Shown here one piece after another: positions 1 to 8,259 of a DNA stretch of 64,000 nt. The stretch is from positions 186,001 to 250,000 of the forward strand of contig NZ_JBEUWX010000001.1 in NCBI RefSeq assembly GCF_041770905.1, written 5' to 3'. The position numbers were made by a program, and so were the translations under genes. The stretch comes from Propionivibrio hellwigii (GTDB lineage Bacteria; Pseudomonadota; Gammaproteobacteria; Burkholderiales; Rhodocyclaceae). The notes beneath the pieces were generated by a model. That model saw only the letters and a program-made list of their open reading frames with translations, made no database searches and was not told the origin of the DNA. The number at the start of each line of letters is the position of its first letter. Position 1 is the stretch's first letter.

Positions 1-344
1 CTTGTGAACTGGTCAACCGCATTGCGCCCGAACACCTCGAACTTGCCGTGACCGATGCGGATATTTGGGTCGACAGGATTCGCCATGCCGGCGCAATCTT
101 CATCGGCGCTTACGCCTGTGAGGCGCTCGGCGACTACTGCGCCGGCCCGAACCATGTCTTGCCGACCTCGGGTAGCGCACGCTTTTCCTCGCCGCTCGGC
201 GTGTATGACTTCCAGAAGCGCAGCAGCCTGATCCGCGTTTCGCCCGCCGCCGCCCGGACGCTGGGGGAGGTGGCCGCAACGCTGGCCGATGGCGAGGGGC
301 TGGCGGCGCACGCCGCTTCGGCGCGTTACCGCGTCAAAGGCTGA
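1..344 (+). CDS. hisD: Histidinol dehydrogenase, C-terminal part (5' end outside window)
   Basis: HisD oxidises L-histidinol to L-histidine in two NAD-dependent steps, the last reactions of histidine synthesis. The open frame runs from base 3 and ends at the TGA at 342-344, giving about 113 residues. The visible part has the family segments APEHLEL, GDYCAGPNHVLPTSG and VYDFQKRSS, which belong to the zinc and active-site region of the C-terminal half. The N-terminal NAD-binding half is cut off by the window edge. It is the first of the his genes here, but hemG follows rather than hisC, so the usual hisD-hisC-hisB order is broken. Confidence 0.95.
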   Translation, partial: CELVNRIAPEHLELAVTDADIWVDRIRHAGAIFIGAYACEALGDYCAGPNHVLPTSGSARFSSPLGVYDFQKRSSLIRVSPAAARTLGEVAATLADGEGLAAHAASARYRVKG

Positions 345-455
345 ATAAGGGGTGAATTTTTATCGGGTGCAGATGCATCCGGTGCTGCGGATCGCATCTC
401 AGATCGTGCGTTTATTCGCGTACCGGCAGGCATGAGTCCGATGTCGAGCGAGCCT

Positions 456-989
456 ATGAAAACGGCGTCCATTCTGATTCTGTATTCGACGACAGACGGA
501 CATACGCTGCGCATTTGCCGGTATTTGCAGGCACGCATCGAAGCGGCCGGGCAGGAAGCCGTTCTGATGCCTATCACCCGCGATGCAGCGCCGGACTGGC
601 CAGCGTTCGACAAGATCGTCATCGCTGCGCGCATCCGTTACGGGCATCACCATCCGGATGTTTTCGCCTTTGTGCGCGCGCATCTCGATGTGCTGACACG
701 CATGCCGAGTGCGTTTTTTTCCGTCAATACCGTGGCGCGCAAACCGGAAAGAAGCCGGCCCGAGACGAATCCTTACGTACAGAGATTTTTTCAGAAAACG
801 CCGTGGCGACCGTCTCTTGTCGATGTATTCGCTGGCAAGCTCGATTATCCGCGCTATGGATTTTTTGACCGGCAGATCATCCGCTTCATTATGCGGCTGA
901 CAGGCGGCCCGACCGACCCGTCCGGCGTATTTGAATTTACCGACTGGGCAAGGGTGGATGCCTTTGCGCGCAAGCTGTGCGCGCTGTAA
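456..989 (+). CDS. hemG: Menaquinone/quinone-dependent protoporphyrinogen IX dehydrogenase (HemG-type flavodoxin)
   Basis: HemG oxidises protoporphyrinogen IX to protoporphyrin IX in haem synthesis and passes electrons to the respiratory quinone pool. The protein of about 177 residues is flavodoxin-like. It begins with an FMN phosphate loop (LILYSTTDGHT) and carries HemG signatures: IRYGHHHPDVFAFV, MPSAFFSVNTVARKPE, a TNPYVQRF segment in the HemG-specific insertion, and MRLTGGPTD near the end. The match to Escherichia coli HemG as I recall it is close along its length. I chose the ATG at 456 because it aligns with the E. coli start; in-frame ATGs at 432 and 441 are possible. It lies 112 bases after hisD and meets a terminator that serves the opposite strand. 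Confidence 0.85.
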   Translation: MKTASILILYSTTDGHTLRICRYLQARIEAAGQEAVLMPITRDAAPDWPAFDKIVIAARIRYGHHHPDVFAFVRAHLDVLTRMPSAFFSVNTVARKPERSRPETNPYVQRFFQKTPWRPSLVDVFAGKLDYPRYGFFDRQIIRFIMRLTGGPTDPSGVFEFTDWARVDAFARKLCAL

Positions 990-990
990 A

Positions 991-1016
991 TAAAAAATGG
1001 GAGGCTTTCGCCTCCC
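991..1016 (-). terminator. Rho-independent terminator for the hisC-nitroreductase transcript
   Basis: A perfect 7-bp stem (999-1005 with 1010-1016) and TTTC loop are followed, on the minus strand, by a run of six T from 997 down to 992. It lies 74 bases past the nitroreductase stop and directly after the hemG stop, so it separates the convergent units. On the plus strand the T run is poor. Confidence 0.8.
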
Positions 1017-1089
1017 TGAAAATGCCGCCGATGAATCCGGGCTAAAAAACCCGGCCATCGGGAGATGCACGGATTGAAACGCGTGGGCT

Positions 1090-1776
1090 CTAGAAGCCGC
1101 GGAAGTCGGTGAACACTTCGACGGCTTCGCGCTCGGTTCTCAGCGTGTTTTCCGGCGCGTTGGGATCAGCGTAGCCGAGCGCCATGCCGCAATAGACGAT
1201 TTCATTGTCCGCGATGCCGAGATGGGCGCGAATCGTCTTGTGATAGTCGGCAAAGAAGGCTTGCGGGCAGGTATCAAGGCCGCGTGCACGCGCTGCGATC
1301 ATCAGGTTGCCCAGGAACATGCCGCAATCGACGAGCATGCCTTTGCCGAGGCGGTTGTCGAGCGTGAAAATCAGGCCGACCGGCGCGTCGAAGAAAATGT
1401 AGTTACGGCCAGCCTGCTCCTTCATCCGCACCGTATCGCCTTTCTGGATGCCCAGCAGGCTGTAAAGGCCGAGGCCGCACTTGCGGCGGCGCGACAGCCA
1501 GGGTTCGACCCATTCTTTCGGGTAATAGTCAAGTTCGCGCCCGCCGTCCGTTTCGCCGGCGGCGTGCTTGGCCATGATCGCGGCGGAAAGCGCATTTTTT
1601 GCTTCGCCGCTCAGCGCATAGACCCGCCAGGGCTGAACGTTGGTGCCGGAAGGCGCGCAGGCCGCCAGTTCAAGCAGTTCGCGCACTGTCGCCTTGGGCA
1701 CCGGCGTAGGCAGGAAGCGGCGCATGGAATGGCGCGAGCGGATGGCTTCGTCGACGTATTTGATGGCTTCGTTCAT
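1090..1776 (-). CDS. Nitroreductase family protein
   Basis: FMN-dependent NAD(P)H oxidoreductase of the nitroreductase superfamily, 228 residues. The family pattern is clear: an N-terminal AIRSRHSMRRFLPTPVP segment (basic residues that hold FMN phosphate), AACAPSGTNVQPWRVYAL, and a C-terminal MALGYAD glycine-rich strand. The physiological substrate cannot be told from sequence; nitroaromatic or quinone reduction is typical. It is downstream of hisC on the same strand with an 80-base gap and ends at the terminator at 991-1016, so the two are probably co-transcribed. There is no obvious functional link to histidine synthesis. Confidence 0.85.
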   Translation of the reverse strand: MNEAIKYVDEAIRSRHSMRRFLPTPVPKATVRELLELAACAPSGTNVQPWRVYALSGEAKNALSAAIMAKHAAGETDGGRELDYYPKEWVEPWLSRRRKCGLGLYSLLGIQKGDTVRMKEQAGRNYIFFDAPVGLIFTLDNRLGKGMLVDCGMFLGNLMIAARARGLDTCPQAFFADYHKTIRAHLGIADNEIVYCGMALGYADPNAPENTLRTEREAVEVFTDFRGF

Positions 1777-1856
1777 GGTTTCCTCTCTTTCCTTTCTTGG
1801 CGTTTAGAGTGTTGGCGCGTGGTTTATACCCATTGTGTAGAGCCGGGCGGCGTAAA

Positions 1857-2978
1857 TCATTGCCCGCCGCCGGAGGCGTTCACAATGGCCGATAAGGCGT
1901 CGGCCAGCGCACGGCACTGCGCGTCCGTGCCGATGCTAATGCGCAGATACTGCTCAATGCGCGGCTGTTTAAAATGGCGGATAAGAATATGGCGCGCCCG
2001 CAGACTGGCGGCGATATGTGCGGCATCGTGCCGTGGATGGCGGGCGAAAATGAAATTGGTCGCCGATGGCAAGACTTCAAAGTCCAGCCCGCGCAAGGCG
2101 CCGATTAACCATTCCCGGCTTTGCATGACGGCGCGTCGCGTCATGTCGAAATGGGCGCGGTCGCGCAAGGCGGCGGTGCCGCCGGCGATGGCGAGGCGGT
2201 CGAGCGGGTAGGAGTTGAAACTGTTCTTGACGCGATCAAGCGCCTCAATGAGCGGCGCCTGGCCGATGGCGTAACCGATGCGCAGGCCGGCGAGGGAATA
2301 GGATTTGGACAGCGTGCGGATAATCAGCAGATTCGGCAGGTGCTTGATGAGCGGTACGGCGGTGGGAATTTCCGCAATCGTTTCGCCGCTGAAGTCGATA
2401 TAGGCTTCGTCGATGACGACGGGGATATCGGGATGTGCGCGTGCCAGGCGCTCGATGTCGGATTGCGGCAACAGACGGCCTGTCGGCGCGTTCGGGTTGG
2501 CGAGAATAATGGCACCGCATCCGCACTGGGGGGCCAAGTAATCGTCGATGCGAACGGTGAACTCGTCATCGAGCGGTATACGGACGCAATCAATACCGTA
2601 AAGCTGGCAATAGGCGGGATAGAAACTGTAGCCGATGTCCGGTGTGAGCAGTGGCCGGTCGTGCTGGAGTAGCGCCATGAAAACGTGCGCCAGCACTTCG
2701 TCCGAGCCATTGCCGACGAAGATCTGTGCGGGGGTGATGCCGCTTGCCGGAAACTGCTCGGCGATCGTTGCCTTGAGCAGCGTCGCCTCCGGGTCAGGAT
2801 ACAGGCGCAGTACGGCGGCGTCTTCACCCAGTGCCTCGTGCAGCGCTGCCAGAACGGCAGGTGAGGGCGGATAAGGATTTTCGTTGGTATTGAGCTTGAT
2901 GAGGCCGGGCAGCGCGGGCTGTTCGCCGGGGACATAGGGCGTCAGGCGGTGGACGGTCTGGCTCCAGAATTGGCTCAT
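1857..2978 (-). CDS. hisC: Histidinol-phosphate aminotransferase
   Basis: PLP enzyme of fold type I that converts imidazole-acetol phosphate plus glutamate to histidinol phosphate. The ATG at 2978 gives 373 residues starting MSQFWSQTV; upstream in-frame codons to 3062 read as unlikely leader. Motifs seen are KLNTNENPYPPSP near the N-terminus, NPNAPTGRL, DEAYIDFSG, and the PLP-lysine segment TLSKSYSLAGLRIGYA. The gene is transcribed away from hisB, on the opposite strand from all other his genes here, with a 242-base divergent spacer. A betaproteobacterial his operon normally carries hisC between hisD and hisB on the same strand. Confidence 0.93.
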   Translation of the reverse strand: MSQFWSQTVHRLTPYVPGEQPALPGLIKLNTNENPYPPSPAVLAALHEALGEDAAVLRLYPDPEATLLKATIAEQFPASGITPAQIFVGNGSDEVLAHVFMALLQHDRPLLTPDIGYSFYPAYCQLYGIDCVRIPLDDEFTVRIDDYLAPQCGCGAIILANPNAPTGRLLPQSDIERLARAHPDIPVVIDEAYIDFSGETIAEIPTAVPLIKHLPNLLIIRTLSKSYSLAGLRIGYAIGQAPLIEALDRVKNSFNSYPLDRLAIAGGTAALRDRAHFDMTRRAVMQSREWLIGALRGLDFEVLPSATNFIFARHPRHDAAHIAASLRARHILIRHFKQPRIEQYLRISIGTDAQCRALADALSAIVNASGGGQ

Positions 2979-3220
2979 GGCGGCAACGGTATGCGGAATA
3001 GGTCGTGGGATCGTGGCTGTTGCAGTGACGGCATGGCGCATCCGGCCGGAAGCCCTGGACAACGCCTTTGCGGACAGGAGGCAATGGTATCATGACGCCC
3101 ATAAACTGATACGGGCGCGGATGCATGGGCGAAACGGCCTGCCCGAGCAGCCGGCCTTTTCCGCCCGCCCATCATCCGACATGTCATTTCCTCTCAATGA
3201 TCGTGAATCAAGGTGCCAGC

Positions 3221-3808
3221 ATGCGGCAAGCCGAAGTGAGCAGAAATACCTCCGAAACGCAGGTCAGGGTCCGGCTGAATCTCGATGGCGCCGGTCAGGC
3301 AAAGCTGGCGACCGGCGTGCCTTTCCTCGACCACATGCTCGACCAGGTGGCGCGGCATGGCCTGATCGATCTTGACATTGAGGCGACGGGCGATCTGCAC
3401 ATTGATGCACACCATACCGTCGAAGACGTCGGCATCGCCTTCGGGCAGGCGCTGGCGGCGGCGCTGGGCAGCAAGCAGGGCATCTGCCGCTACGGACATG
3501 CTTACGTGCCGCTCGATGAGTCACTCTCGCGCGTGGTGGTCGATCTGTCCGGGCGTCCGGGGCTGGTGTTCTCCGTCGCCTTCGCGCGTGCATGGGTCGG
3601 TGCGTTTGACGTTGATCTGTGCCGGGAATTCTTCCAGGGGTTGGTCAATCACGCGCTGATGACACTGCATATCGACAACCTGCGCGGCGACAATGCCCAT
3701 CACCAGGCGGAAACCGTGTTCAAAGCCTTCGGCCGCGCCCTGCGCATGGCCGTTGCCGAAGATGCGCGCCAGGTTGGCCGGGTGCCATCGACCAAGGGGG
3801 CGCTTTGA
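3221..3808 (+). CDS. hisB: Imidazoleglycerol-phosphate dehydratase (monofunctional)
   Basis: Dehydrates imidazole glycerol phosphate to imidazole acetol phosphate. The 195-residue length is that of the stand-alone enzyme; the histidinol-phosphatase domain of enteric HisB is absent. Both metal-binding motifs are visible: HIDAHHTVEDVGIA in the first half and DNAHHQAETVFKA in the second, plus VPFLDHMLDQVARHG. The start at 3221 is set by AAGGTG seven bases upstream and by the family N-terminus. Its stop overlaps the hisH start by one base (TGATG), which suggests translational coupling. A histidinol phosphatase gene must lie elsewhere. Confidence 0.95.
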   Translation: MRQAEVSRNTSETQVRVRLNLDGAGQAKLATGVPFLDHMLDQVARHGLIDLDIEATGDLHIDAHHTVEDVGIAFGQALAAALGSKQGICRYGHAYVPLDESLSRVVVDLSGRPGLVFSVAFARAWVGAFDVDLCREFFQGLVNHALMTLHIDNLRGDNAHHQAETVFKAFGRALRMAVAEDARQVGRVPSTKGAL

Positions 3809-4461
3809 TGCTGGCACGCGGGACGATTGCCATCATCGACTATGGCATGGGCAATCTGCGCTCGGTGCAGCAAGCGCTACTCAAGGTTGCCGACGGATGC
3901 GAGGTCGTCGTGACGGCTGATCCGCAAACGGTCATGGCCGCCGAACGGGTCGTTTTTCCTGGGCAGGGCGCGATGCCCGATTGCATGCGAGAGATCGATG
4001 CGCGCGGTTTGCGCCAGGCCATCGTTACTGCGGCACGGAACAAGCCTTTTCTCGGCATCTGTCTCGGGCTGCAAATGCTGTTTGAACATAGCGAGGAAGG
4101 CGATGCCGCCGGATTGGGCATTCTGCCCGGCCGTGTTCGGCGCTTTCCGGCGCGTGGCGTGGGTGCGGACGGTACTACGGAACGGCGGCTCAAGGTGCCG
4201 CACATGGGCTGGAACGAAGTGCATCAGACGCGAATGCATCCCATGTGGAACGGTATTGACGACGGCGAGCGTTTCTATTTCGTACATAGCTACTACGCCG
4301 AACCGGCCGATTTACAGATGACGGTGGGCGAAACCCGGTATGGCCTCCGCTTTACCAGCGCGGCGGCGCAGGATAATATCTTTGCCATCCAGTGCCACCC
4401 GGAAAAAAGTGCGGCTGTCGGCCTGCGGCTGCTGGAAAATTTCATCGGCTGGCGGCCTTGA
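3808..4461 (+). CDS. hisH: Imidazole glycerol phosphate synthase, glutaminase subunit
   Basis: Class I glutamine amidotransferase that feeds ammonia to HisF. It has 217 residues with an N-terminal IIDYGMGNLRSV segment, the nucleophile elbow GICLGLQ (Cys85) and the catalytic His and Glu in CHPEKS near the C-terminus. The oxyanion-side PGQGAMPDCM segment is also present. It starts at the ATG overlapping the hisB stop. A 162-base gap with no gene separates it from hisA; I see no clear terminator or promoter in that gap. Confidence 0.95.
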   Translation: MLARGTIAIIDYGMGNLRSVQQALLKVADGCEVVVTADPQTVMAAERVVFPGQGAMPDCMREIDARGLRQAIVTAARNKPFLGICLGLQMLFEHSEEGDAAGLGILPGRVRRFPARGVGADGTTERRLKVPHMGWNEVHQTRMHPMWNGIDDGERFYFVHSYYAEPADLQMTVGETRYGLRFTSAAAQDNIFAIQCHPEKSAAVGLRLLENFIGWRP

Positions 4462-4623
4462 GTTCTTGAACGATAAACACATGCTATGGCGGGTTTCTTG
4501 CTGTACGGACGCCGGAATGACGGTAGGAATAGCCCGCTTTGGGCTGTTTTCCGCATGCCGATTTTGAGGCGTTCCGGGTGAGTGCCCGTTTTTTCACCAA
4601 CCTCAGTAATTCGTTTCCGAAAA

Positions 4624-5373
4624 ATGCTGATCATCCCCGCAATTGATCTGAAAGACGGCCAGTGCGTGCGCCTGAAGCAGGGCGACATGGACGAAGCCAC
4701 GGTGTTTTCCACTTCTCCCGGCGAGCAGGCCGCGCACTGGCTGGCACAGGGCGCACGTCGGCTGCATGTCGTCGACTTGAACGGCGCTTTTGCCGGCCGA
4801 CAGAAGAATGAGCGGGCGATTCGCGAAATTGTCGAGGCGCTCGATGGCGAAATTCCCATCCAGCTGGGCGGCGGTATCCGTGATCTCGATACCATTGAGC
4901 GGATTCTGGATCGCGGCATCAGCTACGTCATCATCGGTACGGCGGCGGTCAAAAACCCCGGCTTTCTGCGTGATGCCTGTAGCGCCTTCCCCGGGCAGAT
5001 TATCGTTGGGCTTGACGCGAAGGATGGCAAAGTCGCGGTTGATGGCTGGTCGAAACTGACGGGGCACGATGTCATCAGCCTGGCCAAAAAATGTGAAGAC
5101 TACGGTGTCGAAGGCATTATTTATACGGATATCGGGCGTGACGGCATGCTCACCGGCATCAACATTGAGGCAACGGTGCGGATGGCGAAGGCGCTGCGCA
5201 CACCGGTCATTGCCAGCGGCGGCTTTTCCAGTCTCGACGATATCCGCCAGTTATGCGAGGTAGAAAGCGAGGGGATTTTCGCCACCATTGCCGGACGCGC
5301 CATCTATGACGGCACCCTTACTTTTGCCGATGCTCAGGCCGAGGCGGACCGTCTCTCGGCGGACTTTCGCTGA
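4624..5373 (+). CDS. hisA: ProFAR isomerase (phosphoribosylformimino-AICAR-phosphate isomerase)
   Basis: Beta/alpha-barrel enzyme that isomerises ProFAR to PRFAR. The ATG at 4624 gives 249 residues beginning MLIIPAIDLKDGQCVRL, the standard HisA start with the first catalytic Asp. IQLGGGIRD and the barrel-end phosphate site (VIASGGFSSLDDI) are present, as is YTDIGRDGMLTG with the second catalytic Asp. The longer open frame starting at 4582 is not supported by the family. hisF starts 14 bases downstream. Confidence 0.95.
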   Translation: MLIIPAIDLKDGQCVRLKQGDMDEATVFSTSPGEQAAHWLAQGARRLHVVDLNGAFAGRQKNERAIREIVEALDGEIPIQLGGGIRDLDTIERILDRGISYVIIGTAAVKNPGFLRDACSAFPGQIIVGLDAKDGKVAVDGWSKLTGHDVISLAKKCEDYGVEGIIYTDIGRDGMLTGINIEATVRMAKALRTPVIASGGFSSLDDIRQLCEVESEGIFATIAGRAIYDGTLTFADAQAEADRLSADFR

Positions 5374-5387
5374 CGGAAACTGACGCC

Positions 5388-6149
5388 ATGACCTTGGCCA
5401 AACGCATTATCCCGTGTCTGGATGTCACGGCCGGGCGTGTCGTCAAGGGGACGAATTTCGTCAACCTGCGCGATGCCGGCGATCCGGTTGAAATTGCGCG
5501 GCGTTACGATGAACAGGGGGCGGATGAGGTGACGTTTCTCGACATCACGGCTTCATCCGATCAGCGCGATATCATCCTGCATGTCGTCGAAGCCTGTGCC
5601 GCGCAGGTTTTCATTCCGCTGACCGTTGGCGGCGGCGTGCGCACGGTTGCCGATGTGCGCCGCCTGCTCAATGCGGGAGCTGACAAGGTGAGCATCAACA
5701 CGGCGGCGGTACACAATCCCGGTCTGATCGCCGAAGCATCGGCCAAGGTCGGGAATCAATGCATCGTTGTCGCCATCGACGTCAAGCAGGTCGGAGTGGG
5801 GCGATGGGAAGTCTTTACCCATGGTGGCCGTACGCCGACCGGGCGTGATGCGATTGCATGGGCGAAGCAGGTGCAGAGACTAGGTGCGGGGGAAATTCTG
5901 CTGACCAGTATGGATCGTGATGGCACCCGAAACGGCTTCGATCTGGCGCTGATACGCGCCGTATCGGATGCCGTCGATGTTCCGGTTGTCGCCAGCGGCG
6001 GCGTCGGAAACTTGCAGCATCTGGCCGATGGCGTGACGCTCGGTGGCGCCGATGCCGTGCTGGCTGCCAGCATTTTCCATTTTGGTGAATACACCGTGCG
6101 GCAGGCCAAGGAATTCATGCGCGAACGCGGTATCGAGGTCAGGCTGTGA
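5388..6149 (+). CDS. hisF: Imidazole glycerol phosphate synthase, cyclase subunit
   Basis: Beta/alpha-barrel partner of HisH. It uses ammonia from HisH to turn PRFAR into imidazole glycerol phosphate and AICAR. The 253 residues begin LAKRIIPCLDVTAGRVVKGTNF with the catalytic Asp, and contain TVGGGVRTVADV, LLTSMDRDGTRNGFDL with the second catalytic Asp, and the phosphate-binding VASGGVGN. Its TGA overlaps the GTG start of hisI by four bases. Confidence 0.96.
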   Translation: MTLAKRIIPCLDVTAGRVVKGTNFVNLRDAGDPVEIARRYDEQGADEVTFLDITASSDQRDIILHVVEACAAQVFIPLTVGGGVRTVADVRRLLNAGADKVSINTAAVHNPGLIAEASAKVGNQCIVVAIDVKQVGVGRWEVFTHGGRTPTGRDAIAWAKQVQRLGAGEILLTSMDRDGTRNGFDLALIRAVSDAVDVPVVASGGVGNLQHLADGVTLGGADAVLAASIFHFGEYTVRQAKEFMRERGIEVRL

Positions 6150-6550
6150 GCGATCTCGATACCAGCCAGCCTTGGCTCGACGCACTCAAATGGGACGCGC
6201 ACGGCCTGATTCCAGCGATTGCCCAGGACGCGGCGAGCGGGCGCGTTGTCATGCTGGCTTGGATGAACCGCGAGTCTTTGCAGGAAACGCTTCGCTGCGG
6301 CCATGCGGTGTATTGGTCGCGCTCGCGTCAACGTCTGTGGCGTAAAGGAGAGGAATCGGGGCATGTACAGAAACTGCTGTCGATTCGCGCCGATTGCGAT
6401 GGTGACGCACTGCTGCTGTTGGTCGAGCAGGTGGGGGGCATCGCTTGCCACACCGGTCGGGCGAGCTGCTTTTTTCTTGAACTGAAGGACGGACATTGGT
6501 CGCCCGCCGATCCGGTGCTGAAAGATCCTGACACCATTTATAGACGATGA
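6146..6550 (+). CDS. hisI: Phosphoribosyl-AMP cyclohydrolase
   Basis: Opens the adenine ring of phosphoribosyl-AMP, the third step of histidine synthesis. It is a stand-alone HisI of 134 residues with a GTG start overlapping the hisF stop (GTGA). Family signatures seen are VVMLAWMNRESL, VYWSRSRQRLWRKGEESGH and the metal-binding Cys/His set in RADCDGDA plus ACHTGRASCFF. The separate hisE follows after a 187-base gap that holds no gene. Confidence 0.94.
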   Translation: MSDLDTSQPWLDALKWDAHGLIPAIAQDAASGRVVMLAWMNRESLQETLRCGHAVYWSRSRQRLWRKGEESGHVQKLLSIRADCDGDALLLLVEQVGGIACHTGRASCFFLELKDGHWSPADPVLKDPDTIYRR

Positions 6551-6737
6551 TGCCGTGTGCCGCACGGGTATAGGGCCATACGCTAGAGGTGTGAACGTGC
6601 GGCTTATGGGTTCGATCCATGCAGGACGCAGGCGTGGGTTGGGGTAGAATGGCGCCCATCGGGTAATCGCCAAACGCTGCTCCGGCAGATAGAACAGGAT
6701 GATCGGAAAGGATGACCGAAAAGGGGCTCGGAACGAG

Positions 6738-7085
6738 ATGGCAAATGAAATCACGACTGCGATGAATGAGGACGTTCTGCGTCGCTTGGGCGCAACGCTG
6801 GCTTCACGCCGCCATGCCGATCCGGCTGTTTCGTATACGGCCAAACTATTCGCCAAGGGGCCGGACGCCATCCTCAAAAAGATTGGCGAGGAAAGCGCCG
6901 AGCTGATCATGGCGGCCAAGGATGGCGAGGCCGATCACATCGTTTACGAATCGGCCGATCTGCTCTATCACGTCATGGTTTTGCTGACCTTCTGCGGCCT
7001 GAGCATCGAAGATGTTTTCCGGGAACTGCATCGCCGCGAGGGCGTTTCCGGCATCGAGGAAAAAAACGCGCGGACGGCGAAGTGA
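6738..7085 (+). CDS. hisE: Phosphoribosyl-ATP pyrophosphatase
   Basis: Hydrolyses phosphoribosyl-ATP to phosphoribosyl-AMP and pyrophosphate. It is a 115-residue all-alpha MazG-like protein with the diagnostic KKIGEESAELIMAAKDG and ESADLLYHVMVLL metal-binding segments. I placed the start at 6738 because AAGGGG lies about 11 bases upstream; upstream ATG 6699 and downstream ATG 6762 are alternatives. It is followed closely by the HIT-family gene, as is usual in this part of the betaproteobacterial his locus. Confidence 0.92.
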   Translation: MANEITTAMNEDVLRRLGATLASRRHADPAVSYTAKLFAKGPDAILKKIGEESAELIMAAKDGEADHIVYESADLLYHVMVLLTFCGLSIEDVFRELHRREGVSGIEEKNARTAK

Positions 7086-7120
7086 GCTGAGTTCTGACAA
7101 AGTGAATGCGAGGTCAAATC

Positions 7121-7471
7121 ATGGATGACTGCCTTTTCTGCAAGATCGTGCACGGTGAAATTCCGTCGCGCAAAGTGTACGAAGATGATCTGGTTTTCGC
7201 GTTTCATGACATCCACCCGCTGCGGCCGATGCATCTTCTCGTCATTCCCAAACGGCACATCACTTCACTGGCCGAGGCGGAAGCCGCCGACGAACCGGCG
7301 CTGGGTCGACTGCTTGCCGTTTCCCGGCGTCTGGCGCAGGAATGCGGCAGCACGGACGGATTCCGCGTGATCATCAACACGGGGCGTGTAGGCGGCCAGG
7401 AAGTCCCGCATCTACACGCGCATATTGTCGGCGGGCCGGATCCGGTTGGGCCGATGCTCAAACGCAATTAA
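7121..7471 (+). CDS. HIT family nucleotide hydrolase (HinT-like)
   Basis: Small histidine-triad protein of 116 residues, probably a purine nucleoside phosphoramidase of the HinT group. It starts MDDCLFCKIVHGEIPSRKVYEDD, the classic N-terminus with a CxxC-type pair, and ends with the catalytic triad HLHAHIVGG. The start at 7121 is preceded by GAGGT at a good distance. It sits between hisE and tatA; the tatA ribosome site lies just after its stop, so it is co-transcribed with both. Confidence 0.9.
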   Translation: MDDCLFCKIVHGEIPSRKVYEDDLVFAFHDIHPLRPMHLLVIPKRHITSLAEAEAADEPALGRLLAVSRRLAQECGSTDGFRVIINTGRVGGQEVPHLHAHIVGGPDPVGPMLKRN

Positions 7472-7482
7472 GGAGGAACATC

Positions 7483-7734
7483 ATGGCTCCGAGTATCTGG
7501 CAAATCCTGATCGTCCTGCTCATCGTACTGGTTATCTTCGGTAAAAAGCTGCCTAGCCTGACTTCGCTGGGCAAGGATCTGGGCGGGGCGTTTCGGGGCT
7601 TTAAGGAAGGCATCAAGGGCGAAGAAAATTCGGCGGCCGAGTCTCGGGCGGCCGTCGATGCCGACCCGGCAAAACAGTTGTCCGAGGGGCAGAAAGCGGT
7701 CGAAGGCGAGGCCAAGAGCAGCGCCGATACTTAG
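7483..7734 (+). CDS. tatA: Sec-independent protein translocase TatA
   Basis: Pore-forming subunit of the twin-arginine export system. The 83-residue protein has one N-terminal membrane helix (IWQILIVLLIVLVIFG), a KKLPSL hinge and an amphipathic helix with GKDLGGAFRGFKEG, followed by a charged tail. A near-perfect AAGGAGGAA ribosome site lies just before the ATG. It is the first of tatABC; a Tat-like signal is seen in the ABC binding protein at 16975-18138. Confidence 0.95.
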   Translation: MAPSIWQILIVLLIVLVIFGKKLPSLTSLGKDLGGAFRGFKEGIKGEENSAAESRAAVDADPAKQLSEGQKAVEGEAKSSADT

Positions 7735-7791
7735 ACGATGCTTATCGGGTTTGCTTCCTGCGCCATTGGTTGATTCCGCCAGCTTCGCTGA

Positions 7792-8259
7792 ATGTTCGAC
7801 ATCGGTTTTTCTGAATTGGTGCTTATCGCCATCGTTGCGCTGGTGGTGGTCGGACCGGAGCGGTTGCCGCGTGTAGCGCGTACGGCGGGGTTGCTGCTTG
7901 GTCGTCTGCAGCGATACGTGGGCGACATCAAGGCCGATATCCACCGGGAAATCGAGCTTGATGAGCTGAAGCGGTTGCAGGCCGATATGCAGGCATCGGC
8001 GCGCGATCTGGAGCGCAGTATGGCGAGCGTGAAGGAGAGTGTGCAGTTGGCTGAACGGTCGTCACGGCATGCGCTGGCAGAAACTGGCGACGAGATTCGT
8101 GCGCTGACGGGCGATATCCCTGGACGCGTCATCGACGAGATGCCGCAGACTGAGTCGGATGCCGCTGCCGAGACCGGGGAATCCCCGCCGCCTGCTGCCG
8201 CGTCGGCCATGCACGCGGACGATAGCGCCAGAACGGCCCGCCCGCCGGAGAAAGCATGA
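7792..8259 (+). CDS. tatB: Sec-independent protein translocase TatB
   Basis: Part of the TatBC signal-peptide receptor. The 155-residue protein opens with MFDIGFSELVLIAIVALVVVGPERLP, the diagnostic TatB start in which the membrane helix is followed by the GPERLP hinge. A long amphipathic helix and a poorly conserved, Ala/Pro-rich tail follow. Its end overlaps the tatC start by four bases (ATGA). Confidence 0.95.
   Translation: MFDIGFSELVLIAIVALVVVGPERLPRVARTAGLLLGRLQRYVGDIKADIHREIELDELKRLQADMQASARDLERSMASVKESVQLAERSSRHALAETGDEIRALTGDIPGRVIDEMPQTESDAAAETGESPPPAAASAMHADDSARTARPPEKA

Noticed and set aside
5756..6919. 387-codon minus frame over hisF-hisI-hisE
   Set aside because: It overlaps three clear genes on the other strand and shows no protein signature.
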